Assembly: GCF_002005565.1 (NCBI RefSeq) | Contig: NZ_BDJC01000002.1 | Location: 178,449-242,448 of the forward strand | Origin: Streptomyces sp. JHA26 | GTDB taxonomy: Bacteria > Actinomycetota > Actinomycetes > Streptomycetales > Streptomycetaceae | DNA: 64,000 bases | Direction of reading: 5' to 3' | In this document: in pieces, positions 1 to 8,315 of the stretch | Position numbering within the stretch: position 1 is the stretch's first letter | Layout: each line of letters opens with the position of its first letter | Made by a program: the position numbers and the translations under genes | Notes under the pieces: generated by a model | Database searches by the model: none | What the model was told of the DNA's origin: nothing | Seen by the model: the letters and a program-made list of their open reading frames with translations, nothing else

Positions 1-372
1 GTACCCCTCCGGTACGACGACGGCGTCCTCGGTGTTGGGGGCCACCGGCGCGAACCGCAGTCCGCGCGCACCCTGCGGCTTCGACCGGTGCCCGTGTCCC
101 TTCCCGGCCGCCGGCGCGGCCTGGGCGGAGGGCGCCCCCGCCACGCCCACGGCACCGGCGCCCGCGGCGGCGACGGTGACGACGGCCGCGGCGCGCATCA
201 TGGAGCGGCGGCTGAGCGCGCCCGCGATGACGTCGCCGACGTACTCGTTGGAGCTGGTGTTGGGCACCTCGTGGAAGCAGGCGTCACCACACCGGAAACG
301 GCAGGTCATGGCGGACCGGCCACCGGGATGCGAACCGGACGGCGTTCCGATCAACGGCAGCAGCTTGCGCAC
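1..372 (-). CDS. PhoX-family secreted phosphatase, N-terminal part
   Basis: Only the first 124 codons are present; the gene runs off the left edge. The likely start is GTG at 372, preceded by a GGGGAG ribosome site eight bases upstream. The N-terminus has the form of the PhoX/DUF839 family: a motif rich in Arg, Cys and Phe, then a twin-arginine segment (SRRSMMRAAAVV, about residues 51-62) followed by an Ala/Val/Gly hydrophobic stretch ending near AQAAPA, which fits Tat export of a folded, metal-loaded enzyme. PhoX proteins hydrolyse phosphomonoesters outside the cell using Ca and Fe. A PHO box lies about 82 bases upstream, so PhoP control is likely. The catalytic domain is outside the window, so activity cannot be judged. 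Family assignment rests on the N-terminal pattern and context. Confidence 0.75.
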   Translation of the reverse strand, partial: MRKLLPLIGTPSGSHPGGRSAMTCRFRCGDACFHEVPNTSSNEYVGDVIAGALSRRSMMRAAAVVTVAAAGAGAVGVAGAPSAQAAPAAGKGHGHRSKPQGARGLRFAPVAPNTEDAVVVPEGY

Positions 373-453
373 TTCTCGTTCTCCCCTGGGATGCCCTGTG
401 ATGCCCTTGGTGTCAGCGCGACCGTAAGAGCACATACGTGCGGGAGCCGGGCA

Positions 454-475
454 TCGGGATGAACGACGGGTGAAC
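454..475 (-). promoter_or_regulatory. PHO box (PhoP operator)
   Basis: Read on the minus strand there are two adjacent 11-base direct repeats, GTTCACCCGTC and GTTCATCCCGA. This matches the Streptomyces PhoP direct-repeat unit, whose conserved heptamer is GTTCACC. It sits 82 bases upstream of the PhoX-type phosphatase start and about 160 bases upstream of the divergent VWA gene, so it could serve the phosphatase alone or both. Confidence 0.75.
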
Positions 476-637
476 CCGCGACAGCGGGACGGGAATGAGC
501 CGCGGCCGGATCCGGCCCTTGACGCGCCGGTGACCCCCGCCCAACCCTGCGCAAGATCACAAGAGGGGGCCGCTAACCTTACGTGTCCGTCCTGGCCAGG
601 GATTGACGGGCATCAACTCACGCGAAGGGTTGCGCAC

Positions 638-2155
638 ATGGGCATTCTCACTCTCCTGCGGAACGCGTTCGGCCGGTCACGCAGAGCACGGGCCGCCCAG
701 GCGGAGGGTGCGACGCAGGAGACGGCGGCACCGGCCGCCGCTCCGGAGCCGACGCTCCCGTCCCAGCCCACCGCGCCCGAGGAGCCGGCCGGGACCCCGG
801 AGCGGCCGGAGACCGCCCAGGTCCCCGAGCCCCGCACCGAGACCGCCGAGACCGACGAGCACGAACTCGTCAAGGCCGCGTTCACCAACGTCACGGTCCC
901 CAAGCCGACCCGCTCCCCGGACGAAACCCCGACCCCGGAGCCGGAGTCCGAGACCGAGTCCACCCCGGAGCCGGAGACCGAGCCCGAGCCGCAGCCGGAG
1001 GCCGAGGCCAAGCCCGAGCCGGAGCCGGAGGCCGAGGCCAAGGCCGAGCCGGAGCCGGAGGCCGAGGCCAAGGCCGAACCCAAGCCTGAGCCCGAGCCGG
1101 AGGCCGAGACCAAGGCCGAACCCAAGCCTGAGCCCGAGCCGGAAGCCGAAGCCAAGGCCGAACCCAAGCCTGAGCCCGAGCCGGAGGCCGAAGCCAAGGC
1201 CGAGGCTGAGCCTGAGGCCGAAGCCAAGCCCGAGCCGCAGCCGGAAATCGAGGCCAAGCCCGAACCCGCCCCGCAGCCGGAATCCGAGCAGGTCCCGGAA
1301 CCGCAGCCCGAACCCGAGCAGGCACCGGAACCGGAGCCCACCACCCCCGAACCCGCAGCCGCCGACGCCGGGGAAGCCCCACAGGGGCCACCCGCGCCCG
1401 ACGACGAAACCAGCACGGGTGGTGCGGGTGGGAACACAGAGGCCGAAGGCGAAGCCGAGGCCGACGGGAAGGCCCCGCAGGGCCCCACCCCCAAGCCCGC
1501 CACCCCCGCCGCCCGCATCCGCTCCCGCGCCCCCGGCCTCACCACCGCCTACAAGGCCGCCGGCGCCGCCCTGAAGAAGCACGCCCTCACCGGCACCCGC
1601 GCCAAGGTCCACCTCGTCCTCGACCGCTCCGCCTCCATGCGCCCGTACTACAAGGACGGCTCCGCCCAGGCCCTCGCCGAGCAGACCCTCGCGCTCGCCG
1701 CCCACCTCGACCCCGAGGCCACGGTCCGCGTCACGTTCTTCTCCACGGACGTGGACGGCACCGGCGAGCTGACCCTCACCGACCACGAGAACAAGATCGA
1801 CGAGCTGCACGGCGCCCTCGGCCGCATGGGCCGCACCAGCTACCACGCCGCCGTCGAGGCCGTCCTCGCCCGGCACGACGAGGAGGCCCCGGGCACCCCC
1901 GCCCTGGTGGTCTTCCAGACCGACGGCGCCCCCGACGCCAGGACCCCGGCCACCCAGGCCCTCACGGACGCGGCCGCGAGCCACCCGGACATCCACTTCT
2001 CCTTCGTCGCCTTCGGCGACCCGGAGAACAAGGCGTTCGACTACCTCCGCAAGCTCACGACGGACAACGCGTCCCACTTCCTGGCCGGCGAGACCCCCAA
2101 GGAGCTCACCGACAAGGAGCTCTACGAGGGCATCCTGGCCGCCTGGCGTCCCTGA
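638..2155 (+). CDS. VWA-domain protein with long acidic repeat linker
   Basis: 505 residues from ATG 638, chosen because GAAGGG lies just upstream and the sequence from [13 protein letters not shown] onward looks like a real N-terminus; the reading frame is open further upstream. Residues about 15-300 are low complexity, dominated by Glu-Pro and Glu-Ala-Lys units. Residues about 320-505 form a von Willebrand A fold of the TerF type, with the metal-site motif DRSASM starting at Asp329 and a later TDGAPD. Such domains bind Mg-dependent partners; TerF-like forms occur with tellurite-resistance/stress proteins, but no ter genes are adjacent. There is no signal peptide or membrane segment, so a cytoplasmic scaffold role is an inference. 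A hairpin terminator follows. Confidence 0.8.
   Translation: MGILTLLRNAFGRSRRARAAQAEGATQETAAPAAAPEPTLPSQPTAPEEPAGTPERPETAQVPEPRTETAETDEHELVKAAFTNVTVPKPTRSPDETPTPEPESETESTPEPETEPEPQPEAEAKPEPEPEAEAKAEPEPEAEAKAEPKPEPEPEAETKAEPKPEPEPEAEAKAEPKPEPEPEAEAKAEAEPEAEAKPEPQPEIEAKPEPAPQPESEQVPEPQPEPEQAPEPEPTTPEPAAADAGEAPQGPPAPDDETSTGGAGGNTEAEGEAEADGKAPQGPTPKPATPAARIRSRAPGLTTAYKAAGAALKKHALTGTRAKVHLVLDRSASMRPYYKDGSAQALAEQTLALAAHLDPEATVRVTFFSTDVDGTGELTLTDHENKIDELHGALGRMGRTSYHAAVEAVLARHDEEAPGTPALVVFQTDGAPDARTPATQALTDAAASHPDIHFSFVAFGDPENKAFDYLRKLTTDNASHFLAGETPKELTDKELYEGILAAWRP
985..1330 (+). repeat. Glu-Pro / Glu-Ala-Lys coding repeats
   Basis: Degenerate tandem repeats inside the VWA gene. The clearest units are about 42-45 bases, encoding variants of [14 protein letters not shown], between roughly 1060 and 1200, flanked by shorter EPEPEAEAK units. 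The translation is acidic with regular lysines and prolines, which predicts an extended linker. The tract is prone to copy-number change by slippage. Confidence 0.8.
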
Positions 2156-2175
2156 CCCGCCACCGCCCGCCCACC

Positions 2176-2215
2176 GCCGCCCGCTTCTCACCCCGCAAAA
2201 CGGGAAGCGGGCGGC
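2176..2215. terminator. Terminator after the VWA gene
   Basis: Perfect 11-base arms GCCGCCCGCTT (2176-2186) and AAGCGGGCGGC (2205-2215) enclose a smaller CCCG/CGGG pairing around AAAA. It lies between the VWA stop and metG. Confidence 0.7.
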
Positions 2216-2274
2216 GCACCCGTGTCGGCTACGATTTGAAGGTTCCGTACGTATCAACCTGGGAGCAGCCCCCG

Positions 2275-4005
2275 ATGGCTCGACACCTCATCACCAGCGC
2301 CCTTCCGTACATCAACGGGATCAAGCACCTGGGCAACATGGTGGGGTCCATGCTCCCGGCGGACGTCTACTCCCGCTACCTGCGCCAGCGCGGCCACGAC
2401 GTCCTCTACATCTGCGCCACGGACGAGCACGGCACCCCCGCCGAGCTCGCCGCCAAGGAGCAGGGGCTGCCGGTCGACGCCTTCTGCGCGCAGGCGCACG
2501 ACGCCCAGAAGGCGGTCTACGACGGCTTCGCCCTCGCCTTCGACTACTTCGGCCGCAGCTCCTCGCAGCAGAACGTCGAGATCACCCAGCACTTCGCCCG
2601 CAAGCTCAACGAGAACGGCTTCATCGAAGAGCGCGCCATCCGCCAGGTCTACAGCCCCACCGACGGCCGTTTCCTCCCGGACCGCTACGTGGAGGGCACC
2701 TGCCCCCACTGCGGCTACGACAAGGCCCGCGGCGACCAGTGCGAGAACTGCACCCGCGTCCTGGACCCGACCGACCTGATCGACCCGCGCTCGGCGATCT
2801 CCGGCTCCACCGATCTGGAGGTCCGCGAGACCAAGCACCTCTTCCTCCTCCAGTCGAAGCTCCAGCACGAGGTCGAGGAGTGGGTGGCCCGGCACGAGGA
2901 GGAGTGGCCGCAGCTGGCCGCGTCCATCGCCCGCAAGTGGCTCACCGAGGGGCTGCACGACCGGGCGATCACCCGCGACCTGGACTGGGGCGTCCCGGTC
3001 CCGGCCGACACCTGGCCTGACCTGGCGGCCGAGGGCAAGGTCTTCTACGTGTGGTTCGACGCCCCGATCGAGTACATCGGCGCGACGAAGGAGTGGGCGG
3101 ACCAGGACCCGGAGAACCGGGACTGGAAGTCCTGGTGGTACGAGGCGGACACCGGCGAGAACCCGGTCCGCTACACCGAGTTCATGGCCAAGGACAACGT
3201 CCCCTTCCACACCGTGATGTTCCCGGCCACGCAGCTGGGCGTCCGCGAGCCGTGGAAGAAGGTCGACTACGTCAAGGCGTTCAACTGGCTGACGTACTAC
3301 GGCGGCAAGTTCTCCACGTCCCAGAAGCGCGGTGTCTTCACCGACCAGGCCCTGGACATCCTGCCGGCCGACTACTGGCGGTACTTCCTGATCGCCAACG
3401 CCCCGGAGTCGGACGACTCGTCCTTCACCTGGGAGCACTTCACCGCCACGGTGAACAAGGACCTGGCCGACACCCTCGGCAACTTCGTCAACCGCGTGCT
3501 GTCCTTCTCGAAGAAGCGCTTCGGCGAAGAGGTCCCGGCGGGCGGCGAGCCCGGCGAGGCGGAGGCCCGCCTCGGCGAGGAGATCGCGTCGCTCCTCGCG
3601 GAGTACGAGACCCAGATGGAGGCGCTCCAGTTCCGCAAGGCCGCCGCGGCGCTGCGCGCCCTGTGGTCGGCGGGCAACTCCTACCTGGAGGAGAAGGCCC
3701 CCTGGCTGGAGATCAAGACCGACAAGGACGCCGCCGCCCTCACCCTGCGCACGGCGATGAACCTGATCCACCTCTACGCGGTGGTCTCGGAGCCCTTCAT
3801 CCCGGCGTCGACGGCCGCCATGCGCCGGGCGTTCTCCCTCCCGGACGACACGGCGAGCTGGGTCACCCCCGAGGAGGCCCGCGCCCTGACCACGGTCACG
3901 GCCGGCGTCCCCTTCACCGTTCCGCCGGTCCTCTTCGCCAAGCTGACGGACGAGGACCTGGAGGCGTACAAGGAGCGCTTCGGCGGCGAGCCGCAGGCCG
4001 CGTAA
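2275..4005 (+). CDS. metG: Methionyl-tRNA synthetase
   Basis: 576 residues. Charges tRNA-Met with methionine in the cytoplasm. The class I signatures are visible: the HIGH-type motif reads HLGN at residues 18-21 after ALPYINGI, the KMSKS-type motif reads KFSTS at 345-349, and a zinc knuckle has CxxC pairs at Cys143/146 and Cys156/159. The C-terminal part (about 400-560) is the helical anticodon-binding domain. No C-terminal tRNA-binding (Trbp111-like) extension is present. Start at ATG 2275 is supported by GGGAGC 9 bases upstream; an in-frame TTG at 2236 lacks this support. A -10-like TACGAT is at 2230-2235. S. coelicolor calls the equivalent gene metS. Confidence 0.96.
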   Translation: MARHLITSALPYINGIKHLGNMVGSMLPADVYSRYLRQRGHDVLYICATDEHGTPAELAAKEQGLPVDAFCAQAHDAQKAVYDGFALAFDYFGRSSSQQNVEITQHFARKLNENGFIEERAIRQVYSPTDGRFLPDRYVEGTCPHCGYDKARGDQCENCTRVLDPTDLIDPRSAISGSTDLEVRETKHLFLLQSKLQHEVEEWVARHEEEWPQLAASIARKWLTEGLHDRAITRDLDWGVPVPADTWPDLAAEGKVFYVWFDAPIEYIGATKEWADQDPENRDWKSWWYEADTGENPVRYTEFMAKDNVPFHTVMFPATQLGVREPWKKVDYVKAFNWLTYYGGKFSTSQKRGVFTDQALDILPADYWRYFLIANAPESDDSSFTWEHFTATVNKDLADTLGNFVNRVLSFSKKRFGEEVPAGGEPGEAEARLGEEIASLLAEYETQMEALQFRKAAAALRALWSAGNSYLEEKAPWLEIKTDKDAAALTLRTAMNLIHLYAVVSEPFIPASTAAMRRAFSLPDDTASWVTPEEARALTTVTAGVPFTVPPVLFAKLTDEDLEAYKERFGGEPQAA

Positions 4006-4023
4006 CGACCTCGCACCACCCAT

Positions 4024-4059
4024 GTCAGGGCCCGGGAACACATGTTCCCGGGCCCTGAC
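4024..4059. terminator. Strong terminator after metG
   Basis: Perfect 17-base inverted repeat: GTCAGGGCCCGGGAACA (4024-4040) and its complement (4043-4059), two-base centre. There is no U tract, as is usual in Streptomyces. Confidence 0.8.
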
Positions 4060-4121
4060 GCGTGGGCTAGATTGCGAAGATCACGCGTCGGCGTGATCCA
4101 TTCACGTGGGGGGATCCATCC

Positions 4122-4487
4122 ATGGCACTGTTCGGCAACGCGCACAGCATCGACCCGGGCCAGGCTCAGCAGGAGTACGCGCGCCTGCTCGGCCAGGGGG
4201 AGCAGGTCTACGCGGCCTACCTGCTGATCCGCGACACCATCCTGTTCACCGACCGCCGGCTGCTCCTGGTCGACAAGCAGGGCATCACCGGCAAGAAGAC
4301 CGAGTACCACTCCATCCCGTACCGCAGCATCACCCACTTCGCGGTGGAGACGGCCGGCCACTTCGACCTCGACGCCGAGCTGAAGATCTGGCTCTCCGGC
4401 AGCGCGACCCCGATCCAGAAGACCTTCACCAAGGGCGTCGACATCTACGAGGTCCAGGCGATCCTGACCCAGTTCGTGGCGCGGTAG
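4122..4487 (+). CDS. Small bacterial PH-domain protein
   Basis: 121 residues, start ATG 4122 behind a GGGGGG tract. Nearly the whole protein matches the bacterial PH-domain family bPH_1 (formerly DUF1696): a short N-terminal helix (PGQAQQEYARLL), then strands including GEQVYAAYLLIRDTILFTDRRLLLVD and a final helix DIYEVQAILTQFV. It has no signal peptide or membrane segment. Proteins of this family form oligomeric rings in structures; their cellular role is not established. A -10-like TAGATT at 4068-4073 lies just beyond the metG terminator, with 17 bases to a weak TTCCCG -35, so it is probably transcribed alone. Confidence 0.85.
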   Translation: MALFGNAHSIDPGQAQQEYARLLGQGEQVYAAYLLIRDTILFTDRRLLLVDKQGITGKKTEYHSIPYRSITHFAVETAGHFDLDAELKIWLSGSATPIQKTFTKGVDIYEVQAILTQFVAR

Positions 4488-4523
4488 GGCTCGGGCCGCC
4501 AAGCCCCTCCCCTCCCTCCCGCG

Positions 4524-4555
4524 GGGCATATTCACTCCAGCGGGTGAATATGCCC
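4524..4555. promoter_or_regulatory. Perfect 12-base inverted repeat upstream of HTH gene
   Basis: GGGCATATTCAC (4524-4535) and GTGAATATGCCC (4544-4555) flank an 8-base centre. The arms are unusually A+T-rich for this genome. The position, 37 bases after the PH-gene stop and 130 bases before the HTH gene, would suit either a terminator or an operator; the A+T-rich arms and symmetry favour a protein-binding site. See also the leader hairpin at 4623. Confidence 0.5.
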
Positions 4556-4622
4556 AACTGGGCTGGATTCGGCACCTGTTGTCTGGCTTACGCTCAGCGC
4601 GACACCACCCCGGACATGCGAC

Positions 4623-4659
4623 GGCCCTCGCCGGGACTCGGAATCCCAAAGCGAGGGCC
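4623..4659 (+). promoter_or_regulatory. Hairpin in the leader of the HTH gene
   Basis: GGCCCTCGC (4623-4631) pairs with GCGAGGGCC (4651-4659); inside, GGGA can pair with TCCC. The structure ends about 27 bases before the start codon, directly before the GAGGAAG ribosome site, so it could be an attenuator, a translational control element or an operator. Confidence 0.45.
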
Positions 4660-4686
4660 TGACCACCGAGGAAGTAGGGCTTCCCG

Positions 4687-5826
4687 ATGGGTACCGAAAA
4701 CCCTAGCGCGCCCCCGCGCGCCCAGTCCCGCAACCGCGGCAAGAACCACGCCGACGCGCGGCCGTTCGCCGGCGTCGTCCACGACAACGCGCGCCACACC
4801 GAGAACTTCACGGTGATCGGCAACCACCTGCTCCAGCACCCGGAGCTGTCCCTGCTCGCCATCGGCCTGGCGGGCTGCATCCAGTCCGTGCGGCCGGGCA
4901 CCGCCGTCGACATCAAGTCCCTCGCCGCCCGCTTCCCCGAGGGACCCACCCGCATCGCCGCCGCCCTGCGCGAGCTCGAAACCCACGGCTACCTGCACCG
5001 CACCCGCGAACGCACGCCCACCGGCCGGGTCGTCACCCGCACGGTCTCCTGCAACAAGCCCGGACACCGCGCCGCCCGTGAGACGCCCTCCCCGCGGCCG
5101 GCACGACGCGCGGCCCAGGAGAAGCCACCGCCGCGCAAGCGCCTCCCCGCCGTACCCCGGCCCTCGTGTCCCGCGCCCACCCTCCTCCAGGCGGCCGTCG
5201 ACGTCCTCTCCGGTCTGCGCCACCGCGACCCGCGCCTCCTCCTCTCCGCCACCGACGCCGAGCACCTCGCCCCAGGTGTCGCCGCCTGGCTGGAGCGCGA
5301 GGTCACCCCCAGCGCCGTACGCCACGCCCTGACCGAGAACCTGCCGAACGAGCCCCTGATCCGGCCGGCCGCCCTCCTCGCCCACCGCCTGGCCGCCCAG
5401 CTGCCGCCCCCGCCGCCGTTCCGGCTGGAAAAGGTCGCCCGCGGACTTGCGTCCTTCGAGCCGTCGGTCACCGCGTACTGGTTCGAGGTGGTGGAACTCG
5501 GCTTGGCGAACACCCCGCACAGGGAGAACTGGAGGCAGCAGATGAACAACGTCGTCACCCACTTCCCGGGCCACAAGACGTACTTCGAGGAGAAATACCT
5601 GGAGGGCAAGGCCGAAGGGGAGGCCAAGGGCGAGGCCAAAGGGATTCTGCGCGCTCTGGAGGTACGAGGCGTTCCCCTCACCGACGAAGTCCGTCAGCGC
5701 ATCACCGCCTGCACCGACCTCGCCCGCCTCAACGACTGGCTCGACCGTGCCGGCACGGTGGAGCGGGCGGAGGACCTGTTCACCCCGGGTGCGGACCCGA
5801 CGGAACTCCCGAAGGACGCTCCGTGA
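4687..5826 (+). CDS. HTH protein fused to an Rpn-nuclease-type C-terminal tail
   Basis: 379 residues, start ATG 4687 after GAGGAAG. Residues about 35-120 form a winged helix-turn-helix (FTVIGNHLLQH, then FPEGPTRIAAALRELETHGYL and a Thr/Arg-rich wing) typical of a Streptomyces-specific regulator family. Residues 120-245 are the Pro-rich linker and helical domain of that family. From about residue 258 the sequence changes to the C-terminal part of Rpn/PD-(D/E)XK transposase-like proteins: a helical block, an EGKAEGEAKGEAKG coil, then RGVPLTDEVRQRITACTDL and a final WLDRA...AEDLF. The nuclease core itself is absent. It overlaps the next gene by four bases (GTGA). DNA binding is likely; a role for the tail is unknown. 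The fusion reading is inferred from remembered family patterns. Confidence 0.75.
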   Translation: MGTENPSAPPRAQSRNRGKNHADARPFAGVVHDNARHTENFTVIGNHLLQHPELSLLAIGLAGCIQSVRPGTAVDIKSLAARFPEGPTRIAAALRELETHGYLHRTRERTPTGRVVTRTVSCNKPGHRAARETPSPRPARRAAQEKPPPRKRLPAVPRPSCPAPTLLQAAVDVLSGLRHRDPRLLLSATDAEHLAPGVAAWLEREVTPSAVRHALTENLPNEPLIRPAALLAHRLAAQLPPPPPFRLEKVARGLASFEPSVTAYWFEVVELGLANTPHRENWRQQMNNVVTHFPGHKTYFEEKYLEGKAEGEAKGEAKGILRALEVRGVPLTDEVRQRITACTDLARLNDWLDRAGTVERAEDLFTPGADPTELPKDAP

Positions 5827-6464
5827 ACCGTGACCTCAGCAGCGAGTGCCTGAGCCCGGAGCTCCGGGACAAGCTGAGCGGCCGTGCCATGACCACAGCC
5901 TTCTGCACGGCCCTCGGCGTTCCCCCGCAGGCAGCGATCGACGACGAGAACGCCCACCTGACCGAGATCAGCCGCCGTGACTCTCTGACCCTGGAGGAGG
6001 TCACCCACCTCCGCGCGCGGGCGGGCGGCTGGACCGACGAGTACGCGCAGGGATGGGCGGACGGCCTGGCCGAGGGACATGCGATCGCCGTACTCAGAAT
6101 CCTGCAGGGACGAGGAGTTCTCGTCACCGCCGATGTCTGGGAACGCGTCACCAACTGTTCCGAACTGCGGGTCCTGACCCGGTTGCTGAACCGGGCGTAC
6201 TCCGTCACACGGGCCGACGACCTGTTCGGTACCGATCCCCGCCCCATCCCGGGCCCGCGTCGGCGTTCGGCGGCTGAAGCGGGGCGGTGGCGGCGGGACG
6301 GCGGAGGGGCCGGCCACCGATCGGATCGGTGGCCGGCCCCTCTGCCGTGTCGTCGGCGGACTACTTCGGCTGCGGCTTGCGCACCTGCAGGTGCAGCTCG
6401 CGCAGGCGGGACTCGTCCAGCTCCGTCGGCGCGCCCATCATCAGGTCCTGGGCGTTGCCGTTGA
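5823..6464 (+). CDS. Rpn-tail protein, reading frame runs through the terminator
   Basis: 213 codons from GTG 5823, which overlaps the preceding stop as GTGA and implies coupled translation. Residues about 70-140 repeat the tail of the upstream gene: a Gly/Ala coil ([18 protein letters not shown]), [19 protein letters not shown] and [13 protein letters not shown]. No nuclease motif is present. After [10 protein letters not shown] the translation becomes Arg/Pro/Ala-rich, reads through the 18-base palindrome at 6305-6341 and ends antisense inside aspS. Related proteins usually stop soon after DDLF, so I suspect a small indel removed the stop codon; a TGA lies in another frame near 6271. The true functional protein is probably about 150 residues. 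Confidence 0.6.
   Translation: MNRDLSSECLSPELRDKLSGRAMTTAFCTALGVPPQAAIDDENAHLTEISRRDSLTLEEVTHLRARAGGWTDEYAQGWADGLAEGHAIAVLRILQGRGVLVTADVWERVTNCSELRVLTRLLNRAYSVTRADDLFGTDPRPIPGPRRRSAAEAGRWRRDGGGAGHRSDRWPAPLPCRRRTTSAAACAPAGAARAGGTRPAPSARPSSGPGRCR
6305..6341. terminator. Bidirectional terminator between 5823 gene and aspS
   Basis: Perfect 18-base arms AGGGGCCGGCCACCGATC (6305-6322) and complement (6324-6341) around a single base, extended by one more pair. It lies just downstream of the aspS stop and would terminate both convergent transcripts. Confidence 0.8.
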
Positions 6465-8124
6465 GCGGGAAGGCGATCGTCTCGCGGATGTTCGGCTCGT
6501 CCGCGAGGAGCATCACGATGCGGTCGACGCCCGGGGCGATGCCGCCGTGCGGCGGGGCGCCGAAGCGGAACGCGCGCAGCATGCCGGCGAACTTCTCCTC
6601 GACCGTCTCCCGGTCGTACCCCGCGATCTCGAACGCCTTGAGCATGATCTCCGGCTCGTGGTTCCGGATCGCGCCGGAGGACAGCTCGACGCCGTTGCAG
6701 ACGATGTCGTACTGCCAGCCCAGGATGTCCAGCGGGTCCTGGGTCTCCAGGGCCTCCAGGCCGCCCTGCGGCATCGAGAAGGGGTTGTGGGAGAAGTCGA
6801 TCGTGCCGGTCTCCTCGTCCTTCTCGTACATCGGGAAGTCGACGATCCAGCAGAAGCGGAAGACGTCCTCCTCGAACTGACCGGCGCGCTTGGCGGCCTC
6901 GACCCGCACCGCGCCCATGATCTTCGAGACCTCGTCGAACTCGCCCGCGCCGAAGAACACCGCGTGACCGGCGGCCAGCGACAGGCGCTTGGTCAGCTCC
7001 GCGACGTTCTCCTCGGTGAGGAACTTCGCGATCGGGCCGGACAGCGTGCCGTCCTCGCCGACGCGGACCCAGGCCAGGCCCTTGGCGCCCTGCGAGACGG
7101 CGAAGTCACCCAGCTGGTCGAAGAACTTGCGCGGCTGGCCGGAGACGTCCGGCACCGGCAGGGCCCGCACGTGCTTGCCGGCGAAGGCCTTGAACTCCGA
7201 GCCCTGGAAGATGTCGGTGATGTCGACGAGCTCCAGCTTGGCGCGCAGGTCCGGCTTGTCGGAGCCGTACTTCAGCATCGCCTCCCGGAACGGGATGCGC
7301 GGGAACGGCGACGTCACGTGACGGCCGTTGCCGAACTCCTCGAACAGCTCGGTCATCAGCTTCTCGATGGGCTGGAAGACGTCCTCCTGCTCGACGAAGC
7401 TCATCTCCACGTCGAGCTGGTAGAACTCGCCCGGCGAGCGGTCCGCGCGGGCGTCCTCGTCGCGGAAGCAGGGCGCGATCTGGAAGTAGCGGTCGAAGCC
7501 GGAGATCATCAGCAGCTGCTTGAACTGCTGCGGCGCCTGCGGCAGGGCGTAGAACTTGCCGGGGTTCAGGCGCGACGGGACGACGAAGTCACGGGCGCCC
7601 TCCGGGGAGGTGGCGCTCAGGATCGGCGTCGCCATCTCGTTGAAGCCCAGGGCCGTCATCTTGTGCCGGATCGCCGAGATGACCGCCGTGCGCAGCATGA
7701 TGTTGCGGTGCATGCGCTCGCGGCGCAGGTCCAGGAAGCGGTACTCCAGCCGCCGCTCCTCGTTGACCCCGTCCTCGGTGTTGATGGTGAAGGGCAGGGG
7801 CTGGGCCGCGCCGAGCAGCTCGACCTCGCCCACCTCGACCTCGATCTCACCGGTGGGCAGGTCGGCGTTGACGTTCTCGGCGCCGCGGGAGACGACCTTG
7901 CCGTCGACCCGGACGGTCGATTCCTTGGTCAGCTTGTCCAGCGCCTCGTACGCCTCCGTGCCCGGACGGGCGACGAGCTGCGTGATGCCGTAGTGATCGC
8001 GCAGATCGATGAAGAGGATGCCGCCCAGGTCGCGCCGATTGTGCAGCCAGCCACTCAGTCGGACGTCGGTGCCGACGTCAGAGGAGCGGAGCTCGCCGCA
8101 GGTGTGGGACCTGTACCGATGCAT
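6361..8124 (-). CDS. aspS: Aspartyl-tRNA synthetase
   Basis: 587 residues from ATG 8124. Class II synthetase that charges tRNA-Asp (in genomes lacking AsnRS also tRNA-Asn). The N-terminal OB-fold anticodon domain occupies about residues 15-105 ([23 protein letters not shown]). Catalytic motifs follow: motif 2 with [22 protein letters not shown], the bacterial GAD insertion (about 290-410), and motif 3 near the end, [14 protein letters not shown]. The length is typical of the bacterial type. A parS site lies in the promoter region, 82 bases upstream of the start, between this gene and the divergent phosphatase. Confidence 0.96.
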   Translation of the reverse strand: MHRYRSHTCGELRSSDVGTDVRLSGWLHNRRDLGGILFIDLRDHYGITQLVARPGTEAYEALDKLTKESTVRVDGKVVSRGAENVNADLPTGEIEVEVGEVELLGAAQPLPFTINTEDGVNEERRLEYRFLDLRRERMHRNIMLRTAVISAIRHKMTALGFNEMATPILSATSPEGARDFVVPSRLNPGKFYALPQAPQQFKQLLMISGFDRYFQIAPCFRDEDARADRSPGEFYQLDVEMSFVEQEDVFQPIEKLMTELFEEFGNGRHVTSPFPRIPFREAMLKYGSDKPDLRAKLELVDITDIFQGSEFKAFAGKHVRALPVPDVSGQPRKFFDQLGDFAVSQGAKGLAWVRVGEDGTLSGPIAKFLTEENVAELTKRLSLAAGHAVFFGAGEFDEVSKIMGAVRVEAAKRAGQFEEDVFRFCWIVDFPMYEKDEETGTIDFSHNPFSMPQGGLEALETQDPLDILGWQYDIVCNGVELSSGAIRNHEPEIMLKAFEIAGYDRETVEEKFAGMLRAFRFGAPPHGGIAPGVDRIVMLLADEPNIRETIAFPLNGNAQDLMMGAPTELDESRLRELHLQVRKPQPK

Positions 8125-8205
8125 CGTCGTTCATCCAGTCTTCGCGGATCGGGGGCTGTGTCCCACGGATCTCACGGGCTCACCTGGCGTGGTCTCGCGG
8201 TCCGT

Positions 8206-8219
8206 GTTTCACGTGAAAC
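8206..8219. promoter_or_regulatory. parS: parS centromere site
   Basis: The perfect 14-base palindrome GTTTCACGTGAAAC is the Streptomyces ParB-binding site. It lies in the 191-base gap between aspS and the divergent SpoIIE-type phosphatase gene. In S. coelicolor about two dozen such sites surround oriC, and ParB loads on them for chromosome segregation into spores. Confidence 0.93.
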
Positions 8220-8315
8220 AACCCCAGCGTACCGGGGACCCGGGGCTCGGTTCCTCACCAATACCACAGGGGCGAGCGGTGGCAGCCCTCGAAGACCTCT
8301 TCTTAGAGTGGGGCA

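Noticed and set aside
985..1330. CRISPR-like repeat array
   Set aside because: The repeats are coding, degenerate, without unique spacers, and no cas genes are present.
613..1545. Long open frames on both strands over the VWA repeat region
   Set aside because: They arise from the period-3 G+C-rich repeats; their translations are Gly/Ser or Arg/Pro only and lack ribosome sites. Only the 638 frame carries the VWA domain.
2156..2274. T-box or other riboswitch upstream of metG
   Set aside because: The leader after the possible -10 is only about 40 bases and no T-box sequence or specifier stem is visible.
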